64,000 nucleotides of DNA from an uncultured Phocaeicola sp. (GCA_944320815.1 CALUIZ010000003.1:62001-126000); one strand, 5' to 3'. Positions 28,298 through 37,839 are shown, counted from the first letter of the stretch. Notes: generated by a model from the letters alone, not told the origin. Numbers and translations: made by a program.

Positions 28298-28882
28298 TTA
28301 CAGTTTTTTCAGTTCCTTGTACAGGCGTTGCACGGGAAGCCCCATCACGTTGAAGTAGGATCCTTCCAGTCGGGTGACACCGATAAAGCCGATCCATTCC
28401 TGTACTCCGTATGCTCCAGCCTTGTCCAGAGGCCGGTAGTTTGTCACATAATAGTTGATTTCTTCCTCGCTGAGCGTGTCGAATGTCACGTCAGTGGTCG
28501 TGGCAAAAGCACGTTGTGTGTCGGCGGTTGTGATGCAGACCCCGGTAATCACCTGATGGACCCGTCCTGAAAGCAGACGGAGCATTCGGGCCGCATCGGC
28601 TTCGTCCTTCGGCTTTCCCAACACCTGCCCGTCGAGGTACACGATGGTGTCGGCCGTGATAATCAGTTCGTCTTTCTGGATGTACGGGCGATAGGCTTCC
28701 GCTTTCTCGCGGGCGATATACACGGGGATTTCATCCCCATGCAGGTTGTCCGGATAGTTCTCTTCTATTCCGGGAAGTGTTTTCACTTCATAGTCAATGC
28801 CCAGTCCGGAAAGCAGTTCCCTGCGTCGGGGGGAATTTGACGCAAGAATGATATGGTATTTTTTCAGATTGTCTAAAGTCAT
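28298..28882 (-). CDS. maf: Maf-like nucleotide pyrophosphatase
   Basis: 194 aa; Maf proteins hydrolyse dTTP, UTP and modified nucleotides to monophosphates. The N-terminus is HIILASNSPRRRELLSGLGI, followed by the acidic motif IITADTIVYLDGQVLGKP and RLLSGRVHQVITGV, then DKAGAYGVQEW. ATG 28882 gives the standard start; the frame extends 36 codons into the kdsC spacer without family similarity. It lies 97 nt after kdsC and 12 nt before rmuC. Confidence 0.92.
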   Translation of the reverse strand: MTLDNLKKYHIILASNSPRRRELLSGLGIDYEVKTLPGIEENYPDNLHGDEIPVYIAREKAEAYRPYIQKDELIITADTIVYLDGQVLGKPKDEADAARMLRLLSGRVHQVITGVCITTADTQRAFATTTDVTFDTLSEEEINYYVTNYRPLDKAGAYGVQEWIGFIGVTRLEGSYFNVMGLPVQRLYKELKKL

Positions 28883-28979
28883 TTCTGTTATAGGAATTAA
28901 AGAAATTATGTATTGGGTATTGTCACTCCGCTTCGGGTCCCTGATTTCTGGTGAAGGTTTCTCTTCGGTTTCTAGGTAT

Positions 28980-29498
28980 TTACCATCCAAAAGCTTCTTG
29001 GTGGGACATCCATTTTCCTTGGGCCCGGAGCACCTGCTCGATTACATCACGTCCGCATCCGTAGCCTCCGTTGCGGTGGGAGATATACTTGCAGACAGCC
29101 TTTATCTCGGGTGCCGCATCCGCAGGGCAGCAGGGCAATCCCGTCAACTGCAGCACCTCGTAGTCGGGGATGTCATCACCCATATAGAGCACCTCCTCTG
29201 GGTTGAGGCCGTATTTCAGGAGCAGCTCGCCATACGCCTTTGTCTTGACTGAAGCTCCCAGATAAATGTCCTTGACACCGAGTGCCTCATAGCGTTTCCT
29301 TATCGCCTCTGTTTTTCCGCCGGTGATGATGGCTATGTGCAGGCCGCATTTCACGGCAAGCTGGAGCGCATATCCGTCCTTGATGTTGACCGTACGCATA
29401 GGGTCCCCGTTAGAGTCCATGCCGACAGTCTCGCCGCTCAACACTCCGTCTACATCAAAGAACAGAGCCTTTATTTTCGTAAGGTCGTAGTTTATCAT
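28980..29498 (-). CDS. kdsC: KdsC-like 3-deoxy-D-manno-octulosonate 8-phosphate phosphatase
   Basis: 172-aa HAD-superfamily phosphatase without cap. HAD motif I is [10 protein letters not shown], motif [11 protein letters not shown], and motif III runs [12 protein letters not shown]. The tail [17 protein letters not shown] is the KdsC C-terminus that closes the active site of the tetramer. It removes phosphate from KDO-8-P in lipid A core synthesis. The start at 29498 is preferred (GGA shortly upstream); it overlaps the end of the DUF2520 gene by 44 nt, suggesting coupled translation. ATG 29519 is a longer alternative. Confidence 0.9.
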   Translation of the reverse strand: MINYDLTKIKALFFDVDGVLSGETVGMDSNGDPMRTVNIKDGYALQLAVKCGLHIAIITGGKTEAIRKRYEALGVKDIYLGASVKTKAYGELLLKYGLNPEEVLYMGDDIPDYEVLQLTGLPCCPADAAPEIKAVCKYISHRNGGYGCGRDVIEQVLRAQGKWMSHQEAFGW

Positions 29499-30300
29499 TT
29501 TTTGTCCGTTTTGATTCATAAATATGGATATTTTTACTGACAAGTCCGTATAGTGCGGCCAGTTCCGGATTCTCTTTCTCCAGCATGTTCATATGCCGGT
29601 CGATGACGTTCCGGTCATCACGTCGTGCGGGACCAGTCTGGGCTTCTACTGGAGAAAGCCCGTGCACTTTCCGGGCGGTCTCGTCGATAAGCGGAAGCAT
29701 TGCCTCAAACGGAAGTCCGTGGGCTTTCAGCAGATGTTCGCTTATGGCATACATGTGGTTGGTGAAGTTGCAGGCAAAGACCGCCGCGATGTGCAGATAC
29801 TTCCGCTGTTCGGATGAGGCCTTGTACACTTTCGGACTCAGTCTTCCGGCCAGTTCCTCCAGCAGTTCTGTGTCTTTCGAACATGCAGCCTCGATGAAGA
29901 AAGGTACAGATGCGAAATCCACTTCTCGCTGTTTACTGAACGTCTGCATAGGATAAAGCACTCCGTATCTGCGTACCTTTCCTTTCCATACATCCATCGG
30001 CATGCTGCCCGCAGTATGTACATACAGTGCATTGGGATTGGCATGTCGCGTGAGTGTGTCGATAACTTCTTCCAGTGCGGAGTCCTTCACCGAGACGATA
30101 TAGATGTCCGCGTCGGGTGACACTTCCGTGAGGTCTGTAGTGAAAGGGCATTCCAATGCGGAAGCCAACGTTTGGGCGGAGTTCTCCGTCCGGCTGTATA
30201 TCTGGTTGATGCGGCCCCCTTTTCTTGCGAGAGCCGGAGCCAGATGCGTAGCCACATTGCCCGCCCCGATGAATGTGATAGTGAGTTCCGTCTGTTCCAT
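29455..30300 (-). CDS. Rossmann-like / DUF2520 domain oxidoreductase
   Basis: 281 aa. The N-terminal NAD(P)-binding fold begins [21 protein letters not shown], resembling pyrroline-5-carboxylate reductase-like proteins, and contains [18 protein letters not shown]. The C-terminal DUF2520 all-alpha domain has [20 protein letters not shown] and [14 protein letters not shown]. The biochemical function of the family is not known to me. It starts 3 nt after the small membrane protein and its last residues overlap kdsC, so it belongs to the same operon. Confidence 0.87.
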   Translation of the reverse strand: MEQTELTITFIGAGNVATHLAPALARKGGRINQIYSRTENSAQTLASALECPFTTDLTEVSPDADIYIVSVKDSALEEVIDTLTRHANPNALYVHTAGSMPMDVWKGKVRRYGVLYPMQTFSKQREVDFASVPFFIEAACSKDTELLEELAGRLSPKVYKASSEQRKYLHIAAVFACNFTNHMYAISEHLLKAHGLPFEAMLPLIDETARKVHGLSPVEAQTGPARRDDRNVIDRHMNMLEKENPELAALYGLVSKNIHIYESKRTKNDKLRPYENKGSVL

Positions 30301-30303
30301 AAG

Positions 30304-30633
30304 TCAGCGTGAAGAGATGAAATATAGAATGATTCCCGTCAGCAGCAGTGCGGCAGGCAACAGATAAGAAGACATCTGTCCGAGCAGTGCGATGACCAGT
30401 CCGATGTTCTGTATCAGCCAGATTCCGGCAAGGATGATTCCCACCGACTTGTCACGTTTGAACCACAAAAATATGGCCGACGCATAAAGCAGCATCGTGT
30501 CCTTCTGCATCACCCAGGGAAGCCCTGCTCCGCTGAAGTCTATAAACCTGTCGAGCAGATACAATACTCCCATCACCACAAGAAAGACAGCGGTCGCCTT
30601 GCAGGTGTCCTTATTGTTCGTTGCCGTCGCCAT
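30304..30633 (-). CDS. Small four-helix membrane protein
   Basis: 109 aa, with membrane segments near 13-30 (ATAVFLVVMGVLYLLDRF), 44-57 (TMLLYASAIFLWF), 62-82 (SVGIILAGIWLIQNIGLVIA) and 88-106 (YLLPAALLLTGIILYFI). ATG 30633 overlaps the end of the nitroreductase gene by 23 nt. Fifty-eight codons of open frame upstream are antisense-like and not used. The family is not recognised with confidence. Its place in the operon suggests no specific role. Confidence 0.75.
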   Translation of the reverse strand: MATATNNKDTCKATAVFLVVMGVLYLLDRFIDFSGAGLPWVMQKDTMLLYASAIFLWFKRDKSVGIILAGIWLIQNIGLVIALLGQMSSYLLPAALLLTGIILYFISSR

Positions 30634-31168
30634 GATGTTCCGTATATTCGTTGATATGTACTTTTTCCCATTGCAGATGGCTTTCGTCGAACGGTTTGCG
30701 TTCCATCCCCTTGTGCCCCACGGCAATGATTGAAAGTACCTGAAGCTGCAGAGGAAGACCGAGCACTTCGTGTATGTATTCGTTCGCCGGTGTCCCGTCG
30801 GCAACATACCGTTCGCGTACCTGGACCCAGCAGCTTCCCAGTCCCAGATCTTCCGCCTGCAACTGAATCATGAGGGAGGCCACCGACGCGTCCTCTATCC
30901 ACACGTCGCTGACCATGGGGTCGGCAGTCACCACGATGGCGAGTGCGGCATCCTTCACGAAGGCCGCTCCCGAATCCTTGCATCGGGAAAGTTTTTCGAG
31001 CAAGCCTTTGTCGTCCACGGCGATGAACTGCCAGCAGTTGGAACGTTTCGATGCGGGCGACATCAGTGCCGCCTTGAGGAGAGCCACCACTTCATCCTGG
31101 GTCAGTTCCTCTCCCGTAAACTTGCGCATGCTCCGTCTGCGTCTGATCAATTCACTGAAATTCTCCAT
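30611..31168 (-). CDS. Nitroreductase-family FMN oxidoreductase
   Basis: 185 aa. The family N-terminus is MENFSELIRRRRSMRKFTGE, binding FMN phosphate by arginines; SPASKRSNCWQFIAV, DASVASLMIQLQAEDLGLGS and the C-terminal IIAVGHKGMERKPF complete the fold. It reduces quinones, nitro compounds or similar with NAD(P)H; the physiological substrate is unknown. ATG 31168 is the start used (eight codons of open frame precede it). First gene of the minus-strand operon, with a promoter 22 nt upstream. Confidence 0.9.
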   Translation of the reverse strand: MENFSELIRRRRSMRKFTGEELTQDEVVALLKAALMSPASKRSNCWQFIAVDDKGLLEKLSRCKDSGAAFVKDAALAIVVTADPMVSDVWIEDASVASLMIQLQAEDLGLGSCWVQVRERYVADGTPANEYIHEVLGLPLQLQVLSIIAVGHKGMERKPFDESHLQWEKVHINEYTEHHGDGNEQ

Positions 31169-31189
31169 ATAAAAGCGTTTTTGTCCCGA

Positions 31190-31221
31190 CAAATATACTT
31201 CATCTGTTTCAATTCCTCAAA
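31190..31221 (-). promoter_or_regulatory. Promoter of the nitroreductase-rmuC operon
   Basis: Minus strand TATATTTG at 31190-31197 and TTTG at 31218-31221, 20 nt apart. It lies back to back with, and overlaps the -33 region of, the promoter of the FemAB-like gene. Confidence 0.65.
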
Positions 31222-31229
31222 AAAAACTT

Positions 31230-31237
31230 TATTTTTG
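31230..31237 (+). promoter_or_regulatory. -7 box almost touching the FemAB-like start codon
   Basis: TATTTTTG ends 6 nt before ATG 31244, with TTTC 19 nt upstream as a weak -33. The transcript would have almost no leader. Confidence 0.6.
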
Positions 31238-31243
31238 CATCGT

Positions 31244-32212
31244 ATGGCACTTCGTCTGGCTACATATTATCATGCCGAAGATGTCCCGTCCCTGCCCGGC
31301 TCGAATGTCTTCTGTTCCGTTGAAATGTTCCGTGCATTGCAGCAGACTGAGGGGACCCGTCCCGTTCTGCTTGTGGCTTATGAGGAGGAGAGGGTAGTGG
31401 GCAAGCTGCTCTGCATCACACGCCGGAGCCTGCGCTCCCGGCTTTTTTTCACCAAGACATACGTGTATGGTACGGGGGAGTATTTCCCCTCTTCGTTCAG
31501 GAAGGAGGAAATTTTCCATGAATTGCTCATCTGCTTCACGTCGCGCTTCAAGGACCGTTCATTCCTGCTGGAATTCCGCAATCTGGAAGAACCTCTGTTC
31601 GGCTACCGCTATTTCCGTGAATGCGGCTATTTTCCCGTGCGCTGGATGCGTGTGCGGAATTCGATACACGGGAACTGTCTTGACAAATGGATGAGCGTTT
31701 CGCGGAAACGTCAGATCACTCGTGCGCTGAAGGGGGGGGCAGAGATGGACATCGCCCATACGGAAGATGAGGTGCGCGAGTTCTTCGGTCTGCTGAAACG
31801 CTATTATTCTTCTAAAATCCAACGTTATCTTCCTGACATCGACTTTTTTCTCTATTTCCAACGAGAAGCATCCGAGCGTGCGAAAATCTTCATTGTCCGT
31901 TACAAGGGAAAGATTATCGGCGGTTCGTTGTGCCTTTTTTCAGGCAAGGATGCCTATCTGCTTTTTTCCGGCGGTCTGCGGAAGAGCTATCCGCTGCTTT
32001 ATCCCGGTGTGCTGGCCGTATGGGGTGCGATGGTCTATGCGCATGAGCACGGCTACGCCCATTTTGAATTTATCGATGCCGGGCTTCCTTTCAAGAAATA
32101 CGGCTACCGTGACTTCATTCTCCGTTTCGGGGGGCGGCAGATGAGCAGCCGCCGGTGGTTCCGTGTGGGCTGGAAATGGCTGAACAGGCTGCTGGTCTGG
32201 TTTTATGTGTGA
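31244..32212 (+). CDS. GNAT/FemAB-like acyltransferase
   Basis: 322 aa. The fold of two GNAT-like halves is suggested by VLLVAYEEERVVGKLLCITR at the N-terminus and IFIVRYKGKIIGGSLCLFSG plus HFEFIDAGLPFKKYGYRDF at the C-terminus; WMSVSRKRQITRALKGGAEM resembles BioF2-like/FemAB proteins. These transfer amino acids or acyl groups to cell-wall or lipid acceptors, but the substrate here is unknown. The ATG at 31244 is nearly leaderless. A run of eight G (31732-31739) lies inside the frame, which stays open. Monocistronic, with a terminator. Confidence 0.8.
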   Translation: MALRLATYYHAEDVPSLPGSNVFCSVEMFRALQQTEGTRPVLLVAYEEERVVGKLLCITRRSLRSRLFFTKTYVYGTGEYFPSSFRKEEIFHELLICFTSRFKDRSFLLEFRNLEEPLFGYRYFRECGYFPVRWMRVRNSIHGNCLDKWMSVSRKRQITRALKGGAEMDIAHTEDEVREFFGLLKRYYSSKIQRYLPDIDFFLYFQREASERAKIFIVRYKGKIIGGSLCLFSGKDAYLLFSGGLRKSYPLLYPGVLAVWGAMVYAHEHGYAHFEFIDAGLPFKKYGYRDFILRFGGRQMSSRRWFRVGWKWLNRLLVWFYV

Positions 32213-32231
32213 ATCGGCATGTTTCACACAT

Positions 32232-32270
32232 AACAAAAGGGTATTTCATGTAGAATATCCTTTTGTTTTT
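32232..32270 (+). terminator. Intrinsic terminator after the FemAB-like gene
   Basis: AACAAAAGGGTATT pairs with AATATCCTTTTGTT around an 8-nt loop (one mismatch or bulge), and T-rich sequence follows. Confidence 0.85.
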
Positions 32271-32370
32271 GTGTCAATAACCTTTTGCTTTCTTGCAGGT
32301 GATTAAGTTTAATTAATATTACTGAGGGAAAATTTTAGAATCAGACGGCTTAATATTTAAATAATTGCCA

Positions 32371-32378
32371 TATCTTTG
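32371..32378 (+). promoter_or_regulatory. -7 box before the third SusC
   Basis: TATCTTTG, 58 nt before ATG 32437; no clear -33 TTTG, so activator help is likely. The flanks are A/T-rich. Confidence 0.5.
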
Positions 32379-32436
32379 CCGCACTTCCATTATGTTTTTG
32401 TAAAAACAACTTTTATTAACCAATTAATTTAAACTC

Positions 32437-35400
32437 ATGAAACACAAAATTCTTTTCGTGCTGTGGGTATGTTCTTTTCTGTGCTTTTCCGTGCAAGCAC
32501 AGACCGGCAGCAACATTACAGGTAAAGTGTCAGATGCATTGGGAGAGCTTGCCGGAGTGAGCGTAGTGGTGAAGGGAACAGACAATGGGACCATTACGGA
32601 CGCTTCCGGTGAATTCAGTCTGCAGGGTGTGAAACCCGGTGATGTCCTCCAGTTGTCTTTCATCGGTTACAAGACGCAGACAGTCAAAGTGGGCAAGCAG
32701 ACTCGCTTCAACATCCTGATGACGGAAGACGCCCAGACTCTTGACGAGGTGCAGGTGGTGGCCGTAGGTTATGGAGATGTAAGGCGGAGAGACCTGACAG
32801 GGTCTATCGGTTCTGCCGACATGAAGGATTTGATCAAAACTCCAGTGAGCAACATCGCAGAGAATCTGGGCGGACGCATTGCCGGTGTGCAGGTGTCTTC
32901 CAGTGACGGTGGTCCGGGTGACAACTTCAGCATTGTGATTCGCGGAGCCGGTTCGCTGACGGGAAGTACCGCCCCCTTGTATGTGATCGACGGTTTTCCT
33001 TCCGAGACTTCAGGACTCAGCTCATTGAATCCAAATGACATTGAGTCGATTGACATTCTGAAGGACGCTTCCGCTACAGCCATTTATGGTGCGCGGGGCG
33101 CGAACGGCGTTGTGATTATTACCACAAAGAAGGGAGGGGCCGGGAAGCCCACCATCACTTACAATGCCAGCCTGAAGGTCAGTACCGTGAAGAACAAGCC
33201 CGCGATGATGGACGGGTATGAATTTGTGCAGCTCCAGAGAGAAATCATGGGCGATGGAGAGGATTTCCAGCGAAATTATATCACGGAACTGTATCCGGAC
33301 CTTGAGGCTTACCGGAACGCACCTTCCTATGACTGGCAGGACTATATCTACCGTACGGCCTTGAGCCACAGCCACCATGTGTCTCTGACGGGCGGTTACG
33401 GTGATTTGAAATACACTACATCCCTGTCTTTCGACGATACGCAGGGTGTCATTATCAATTCGGGAGTGAAGCGTTATCAGGGACGTGTCAATCTGAGCCA
33501 GCAGGTGAACGAACGTCTGAAAGTTGATTTTACGGGTAACTATGCCAGCAATGTGCAGGACGGCCCGACCGTATCTACATCCACTTCCTCAATGTCAACG
33601 GCATACATGTATAGTGTATGGTCGTTCCGTCCGGTTTCCCCCAACGGGACCGACCTGCTCAACTCGATGTATGATGAGGGTGTCAACATGGCGGAAGACT
33701 ACCGTTTCAACCCTGTGCTTTCAGCCCGTAATGAGTTTCGCCACAAGACGACCAACAACATGTCATTCAACGTGAGCGCAGAATATGAGCTTGTCAAGAA
33801 CCTGAAGTTGAAGGTGCTGGCCGGCTATACAGCACGCGACTACAAGAATGAGGAGTTCAACGGGTCGCAGACCCGTACGGGAAATTCGCATCCTTCCAAC
33901 ACACAGAGCAAAGGTATAAATGCCTATCTGTACCAGAGCGAATCCCGAAACTATTTGAATGAAAACACATTGAGCTATCAGCTGAACAAGAAAGGACACA
34001 GTTTCAATGCGCTGCTGGGTATGTCTGTGCAGAAGAACGGCAGTTACGTGCATTCAATCACCACTGAGCAGATCAGCAACGAATCGTTCGGTATGGCCGG
34101 TCTGAGCAAAGGAAGCAACCCGACCGTGAGCTCCTCGAAGGAAGAAAGTAAGCTGCTGTCCTATTTCGGACGCGTCAACTATAACTATGATTCGCGCTAC
34201 TACATAACCGCAACCATGCGTGCCGACGGCTCTTCCAAGTTCGCGAAAGGTCACCGCTGGGGATATTTCCCTTCTGCCTCTGTGGCATGGGCATTCCAGC
34301 GCGAAGCTTTCGTCGCTGACAATCTGGGGTGGCTGTCGAACGGAAAGCTGCGCCTGAGCTACGGACAGACAGGAAACAACCGAATAGGAAGCTATGACTA
34401 TATGGCCCACCTCGTCACGAGCGATGACGTGTATAAGTATCCTTGGAACGGAGAGTTCACGCAGGGATATGTACTCAGCAGCATGTACAACGAGCTGTTG
34501 AAGTGGGAGACGACCGAACAATATGACCTGGGATTGGATTTGGGATTCCTGGACGGACGCATTAACCTTACGATGGATTATTACGTGAAGACCACCAAAG
34601 ATTTGCTGCTGGATGCGGACATTTCAGCCAGCTCCGGTTTCTCTTCCGCTACGCTGAATGTCGGAAAGTTGCGTAACAAAGGTTTTGAGCTTACTCTTGA
34701 AACGACCAATATCAAGACGAAAGACTTTACGTGGACATCGAACTTCAACATTGCTTTCAACAACAACGAAATTGTGGCACTCAATTCCGGACAGCCTTAC
34801 ATGACCAGCTATATCAATTGGGACAACAAGTACAAGACGGTACCGGCATACATCAGCAAGGTGGGAGAATCAGCCGGAAAAATGTACGGCTTTATCTATG
34901 AGGGTACCTATAAGTATGAAGATTTCAATACGTCGATAGGTGCAAACGGGGAGACAGTCTATACGATAAAGGACGGAATACCTCATTATCAGGCCAATCC
35001 GCAGCCGGGTGACCCCAAATACAAGGACCTTACGGGTGAAGGTGAAATCAATGATGACGACAAGACCACAATCGGTAACGGTCAGCCCAAGCACATCGGA
35101 GGATTTTCGAACAACTTCACATGGAAAAACTTCGACCTGAACATTTTCTTCCAGTGGAGCTACGGCAATGATATTCTCAATGCAAACCGTCTGGTGTTCG
35201 AGAATCCGGCGTCAAAGCAGAACACGAACATGTTCGCCACTTATTGTGGAAGATGGACACCGGAAAATCCGACCAGCGATATTCCGCGCGCCAAGGCGGA
35301 AGGCTCTGCCGAATATAGTTCCCTTTATGTGGAGGATGGTTCTTTCCTGAAACTGAAAAACATTTCACTGGGATATACCTTCAACAGGAAGGTGCTGGAC

Positions 35401-35580
35401 GCGCTGAATATCAGCGCAGCCCGCGTGTATGTTGCCGCCGAGAATATCGCGACCATTACCGGTTATTCGGGAAGTGACCCTGAAGTGTCGACACGCAATT
35501 CCGTGCTTACCCCGGGATTCGACTGGTCGGCATATCCCCGTGCGTTCAACGTGTCATTCGGATTAAATGTAACATTCTAA
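32437..35580 (+). CDS. SusC/RagA-type TonB-dependent transporter (pair 3)
   Basis: 1047 aa. The signal peptide ends SVQAQ; the carboxypeptidase-D-like domain has GKVSDALGELAGVSVVVKG and SFIGYKTQTVKVG; a TonB-box-like EVQVVAVGYG follows. The plug contains NPNDIESIDILKDASATAIY and RGANGVVIITTKKG. The barrel ends NVSFGLNVTF. It is not closely similar to the two SusC proteins at the window start. Paired with SusD 19 nt downstream. A nearby PL8 lyase and hybrid sensor suggest a glycosaminoglycan role, but a convergent gene and terminator separate them, so this is inference. Confidence 0.95.
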   Translation: MKHKILFVLWVCSFLCFSVQAQTGSNITGKVSDALGELAGVSVVVKGTDNGTITDASGEFSLQGVKPGDVLQLSFIGYKTQTVKVGKQTRFNILMTEDAQTLDEVQVVAVGYGDVRRRDLTGSIGSADMKDLIKTPVSNIAENLGGRIAGVQVSSSDGGPGDNFSIVIRGAGSLTGSTAPLYVIDGFPSETSGLSSLNPNDIESIDILKDASATAIYGARGANGVVIITTKKGGAGKPTITYNASLKVSTVKNKPAMMDGYEFVQLQREIMGDGEDFQRNYITELYPDLEAYRNAPSYDWQDYIYRTALSHSHHVSLTGGYGDLKYTTSLSFDDTQGVIINSGVKRYQGRVNLSQQVNERLKVDFTGNYASNVQDGPTVSTSTSSMSTAYMYSVWSFRPVSPNGTDLLNSMYDEGVNMAEDYRFNPVLSARNEFRHKTTNNMSFNVSAEYELVKNLKLKVLAGYTARDYKNEEFNGSQTRTGNSHPSNTQSKGINAYLYQSESRNYLNENTLSYQLNKKGHSFNALLGMSVQKNGSYVHSITTEQISNESFGMAGLSKGSNPTVSSSKEESKLLSYFGRVNYNYDSRYYITATMRADGSSKFAKGHRWGYFPSASVAWAFQREAFVADNLGWLSNGKLRLSYGQTGNNRIGSYDYMAHLVTSDDVYKYPWNGEFTQGYVLSSMYNELLKWETTEQYDLGLDLGFLDGRINLTMDYYVKTTKDLLLDADISASSGFSSATLNVGKLRNKGFELTLETTNIKTKDFTWTSNFNIAFNNNEIVALNSGQPYMTSYINWDNKYKTVPAYISKVGESAGKMYGFIYEGTYKYEDFNTSIGANGETVYTIKDGIPHYQANPQPGDPKYKDLTGEGEINDDDKTTIGNGQPKHIGGFSNNFTWKNFDLNIFFQWSYGNDILNANRLVFENPASKQNTNMFATYCGRWTPENPTSDIPRAKAEGSAEYSSLYVEDGSFLKLKNISLGYTFNRKVLDALNISAARVYVAAENIATITGYSGSDPEVSTRNSVLTPGFDWSAYPRAFNVSFGLNVTF

Positions 35581-35599
35581 AACCTTTAAAACAGTAATT

Positions 35600-37204
35600 A
35601 TGAAAAAGATATACAGAAATTCAAGGAATCTGCTTCTGGCTGTTTGCGCGTGTATGGCGGCCACTTCATGTGAGGATTTTCTTGATACGACACCTTATGA
35701 TTTCGTGGCTCCGGAAACGTTCTATACCAATGAAAAAGAATGTACCATGGCTTTGGCGGGTGTATATTATACGCTAGTATATGAAGAGGTTTACGGCAAC
35801 TACTATTCGTGCATGCTTTCCAATGTGGATGATCTGAGCTATTATCAGAGACAGAGCGGTCAGTTGACCAGTCAGGTGTATGGCAATGACCATAATCCGG
35901 GAAACCAGCATGTATGGGGAACGTGGGAAACCCTGTATAAAGGAATCAACAATGCGAATATGTTGCTGGAGAATCTCGACAAGGCGGATATGGACGAGAG
36001 TGTGAAGACACGGATAAGAGGAGAGGCGAGATTCTTACGTGCTTATTATCATTTTCTTCTGGTTCAGGGATGGCATGAAGTGCCTCTCCGTAAAGAGTCA
36101 TTCAAGGATGTGAACAATTCGGCGATGGAGGCGACTCCGCATGTAGAGGCACTCGACTGGATTATTCAGGAGATGGAGGAATGCGTGGACATGGTGGACG
36201 ACAGCGCATACGACCTTTCTCCTTCATATGTCAAGAAGAATACGGTGATGGGAATCCTTGCCCGTGTGTGTCTGTGGCGTGCAGGCCATCCGGCAGATGG
36301 TGGAAAACCTTTTTATGAGAAGGCGGCCTATTGGGCGAATGAGGTGAAGAAGTCGGGCAAGCATCGTCTGAACCCCGATCTTTACAAGATTTGGAAGTGT
36401 ATGGCTTCGGATACCTACGACACGGAATATAACGAGAGTATCTGGGAGGCTGAATTTTTCGGAAACCGTTCTGCCGATGGACAGGGCAACTATACGGACG
36501 GCCGTATAGGGAATGTCATCGGAAACATTCAAAAATGCACGGCAAGTCCCGGAAATGGATACAGCTATGGCTTCTATGCCCCTACGCTCATCCTCTGGGA
36601 TTTGTTTGAAAACAATCCCGGTGACATGCGCCGTGATGTCTATATCGCGCCCTATCAGATAAACAACAAGGATGAGAAGGTGGACTGGAAAGAAACTCAG
36701 ATTGTGCAGCGTGCGTGTGGAAAGTTCCGTCGTGAATGGGAGGCTTCATCCCAGAAAGAAAAGAACTGGACTCCGGAAAACTATCCGATTCTGCGCTATG
36801 CGGATGTGCTGCTTATGTTGGCTGAGGCTGAGAATGAAGTGAATGACGGTCCTACGGAACTGGCATATGAGTGCATCAATGAAATCAGGAGCCGTGCCGG
36901 AATCCCCACTCTTTCCGGTATGGACTATGAGACCTTCAAACAGGAAGTCCGTGACGAACGCGGACGGGAACTGTGTTTTGAGTCGCTCCGCAAGTACGAC
37001 CTTGTGCGTTGGGGAATTTATGTGAAAGCCATTCATGACGATTTGGGTGCGGCCACCCAGGATTCCCGCTGGGCTCCGGGCAATCAGTTTATAGGTGCCA
37101 GAGACTATACGGCAAGGACACAGGAAAGACATCAGTTCCTGCCGATTCCGACCAAAGAATTGGATGTGAACGGAAAGTTGCAGCAGAATGAGTATTGGAG
37201 ATAA
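35600..37204 (+). CDS. SusD/RagB-type glycan-binding lipoprotein (pair 3)
   Basis: 534 aa with lipobox MAATSC (Cys ~24). SusD landmarks: EDFLDTTPYDFVAPETFYTN just after the lipid site, GEARFLRAYYHFLLVQGWHE (~135), YPILRYADVLLMLAEAENEV (~395), RDERGRELCFESLRKYDLVR (~450) and the tail HQFLPIPTKELDVNGKLQQN. The length is standard. It forms the surface lid of the SusC protein upstream and is followed at once by a strong terminator, so this pair is a two-gene unit. Confidence 0.94.
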   Translation: MKKIYRNSRNLLLAVCACMAATSCEDFLDTTPYDFVAPETFYTNEKECTMALAGVYYTLVYEEVYGNYYSCMLSNVDDLSYYQRQSGQLTSQVYGNDHNPGNQHVWGTWETLYKGINNANMLLENLDKADMDESVKTRIRGEARFLRAYYHFLLVQGWHEVPLRKESFKDVNNSAMEATPHVEALDWIIQEMEECVDMVDDSAYDLSPSYVKKNTVMGILARVCLWRAGHPADGGKPFYEKAAYWANEVKKSGKHRLNPDLYKIWKCMASDTYDTEYNESIWEAEFFGNRSADGQGNYTDGRIGNVIGNIQKCTASPGNGYSYGFYAPTLILWDLFENNPGDMRRDVYIAPYQINNKDEKVDWKETQIVQRACGKFRREWEASSQKEKNWTPENYPILRYADVLLMLAEAENEVNDGPTELAYECINEIRSRAGIPTLSGMDYETFKQEVRDERGRELCFESLRKYDLVRWGIYVKAIHDDLGAATQDSRWAPGNQFIGARDYTARTQERHQFLPIPTKELDVNGKLQQNEYWR

Positions 37205-37246
37205 GCAGAAGCACATCCGTTAGGATACTCTTCTCTACATTGCAGA

Positions 37247-37282
37247 AAAACGGGGCTGCCTTTGTCTGAGGCAGCCCCGTTT
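37247..37282. terminator. Bidirectional intrinsic terminator
   Basis: AAACGGGGCTGCCT pairs with AGGCAGCCCCGTTT, a perfect GC-rich stem with A- and T-runs, between the convergent susD and DUF4833 genes. Confidence 0.93.
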
Positions 37283-37285
37283 CCG

Positions 37286-37810
37286 TCAGTTCATAATCCG
37301 TTCCGTCACGTTCTCTTTTGTATCAGTGGTTCGCCCATGCAGTTCCACATAGTCCACACTGAGCGGGTTATGCTCGTCGGTCTTCACATACAGATAGTTC
37401 AGTATGGCCGGCTTGCCGTTTATCGTGGTGCGGCACACATAGCGGGTGCCTTGCCGGCATACTTCCAGCCGACGTTTTGAATAGGCGGTCAGCGTCACAG
37501 TGCTCGAGTTGTTCCCCTCGGATACCACCTTGTATCCGTATGCCATTTTCCGTTGGAAGAAGCTCAGTCCTTCCTTTTCACCCATCCGTTCTTCCCGGTT
37601 CACCCAATACACGTTTAGAGGTTTGCGGGTGTCAAGTTTCCCGTTGACCAGATTCACGTCATAACAGACCAGGTTTCTGTTCACACTTCTGGAAATATGG
37701 AACAGACGTTGCGGAGTGAGATACAGGTTGTCTTCCGGCCCGGTCGCTTTCAGGCCCGGTATGGTGAGGAGGAGCGGCAGAATGTAGCAGACAAGTCTTT
37801 TCAGTTTCAT
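37286..37810 (-). CDS. DUF4833-like secreted protein
   Basis: 174 aa with a signal peptide (ending near LKATG). The domain runs RLFHISRSVNRNLVCYDVNL, PLNVYWVNREERM and LSFFQRKMAYGYKV, which follows the pattern I recall for DUF4833: NTIVY, VYW and QRKFAYG. That family is of unknown function. The gene is convergent with the SusD gene and divergent from the PL8 lyase, with its own -7 box. No catalytic residues are evident. Confidence 0.8.
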   Translation of the reverse strand: MKLKRLVCYILPLLLTIPGLKATGPEDNLYLTPQRLFHISRSVNRNLVCYDVNLVNGKLDTRKPLNVYWVNREERMGEKEGLSFFQRKMAYGYKVVSEGNNSSTVTLTAYSKRRLEVCRQGTRYVCRTTINGKPAILNYLYVKTDEHNPLSVDYVELHGRTTDTKENVTERIMN

Positions 37811-37839
37811 AAATGCGTTGTCGTTTTGTAATCAGGCTG

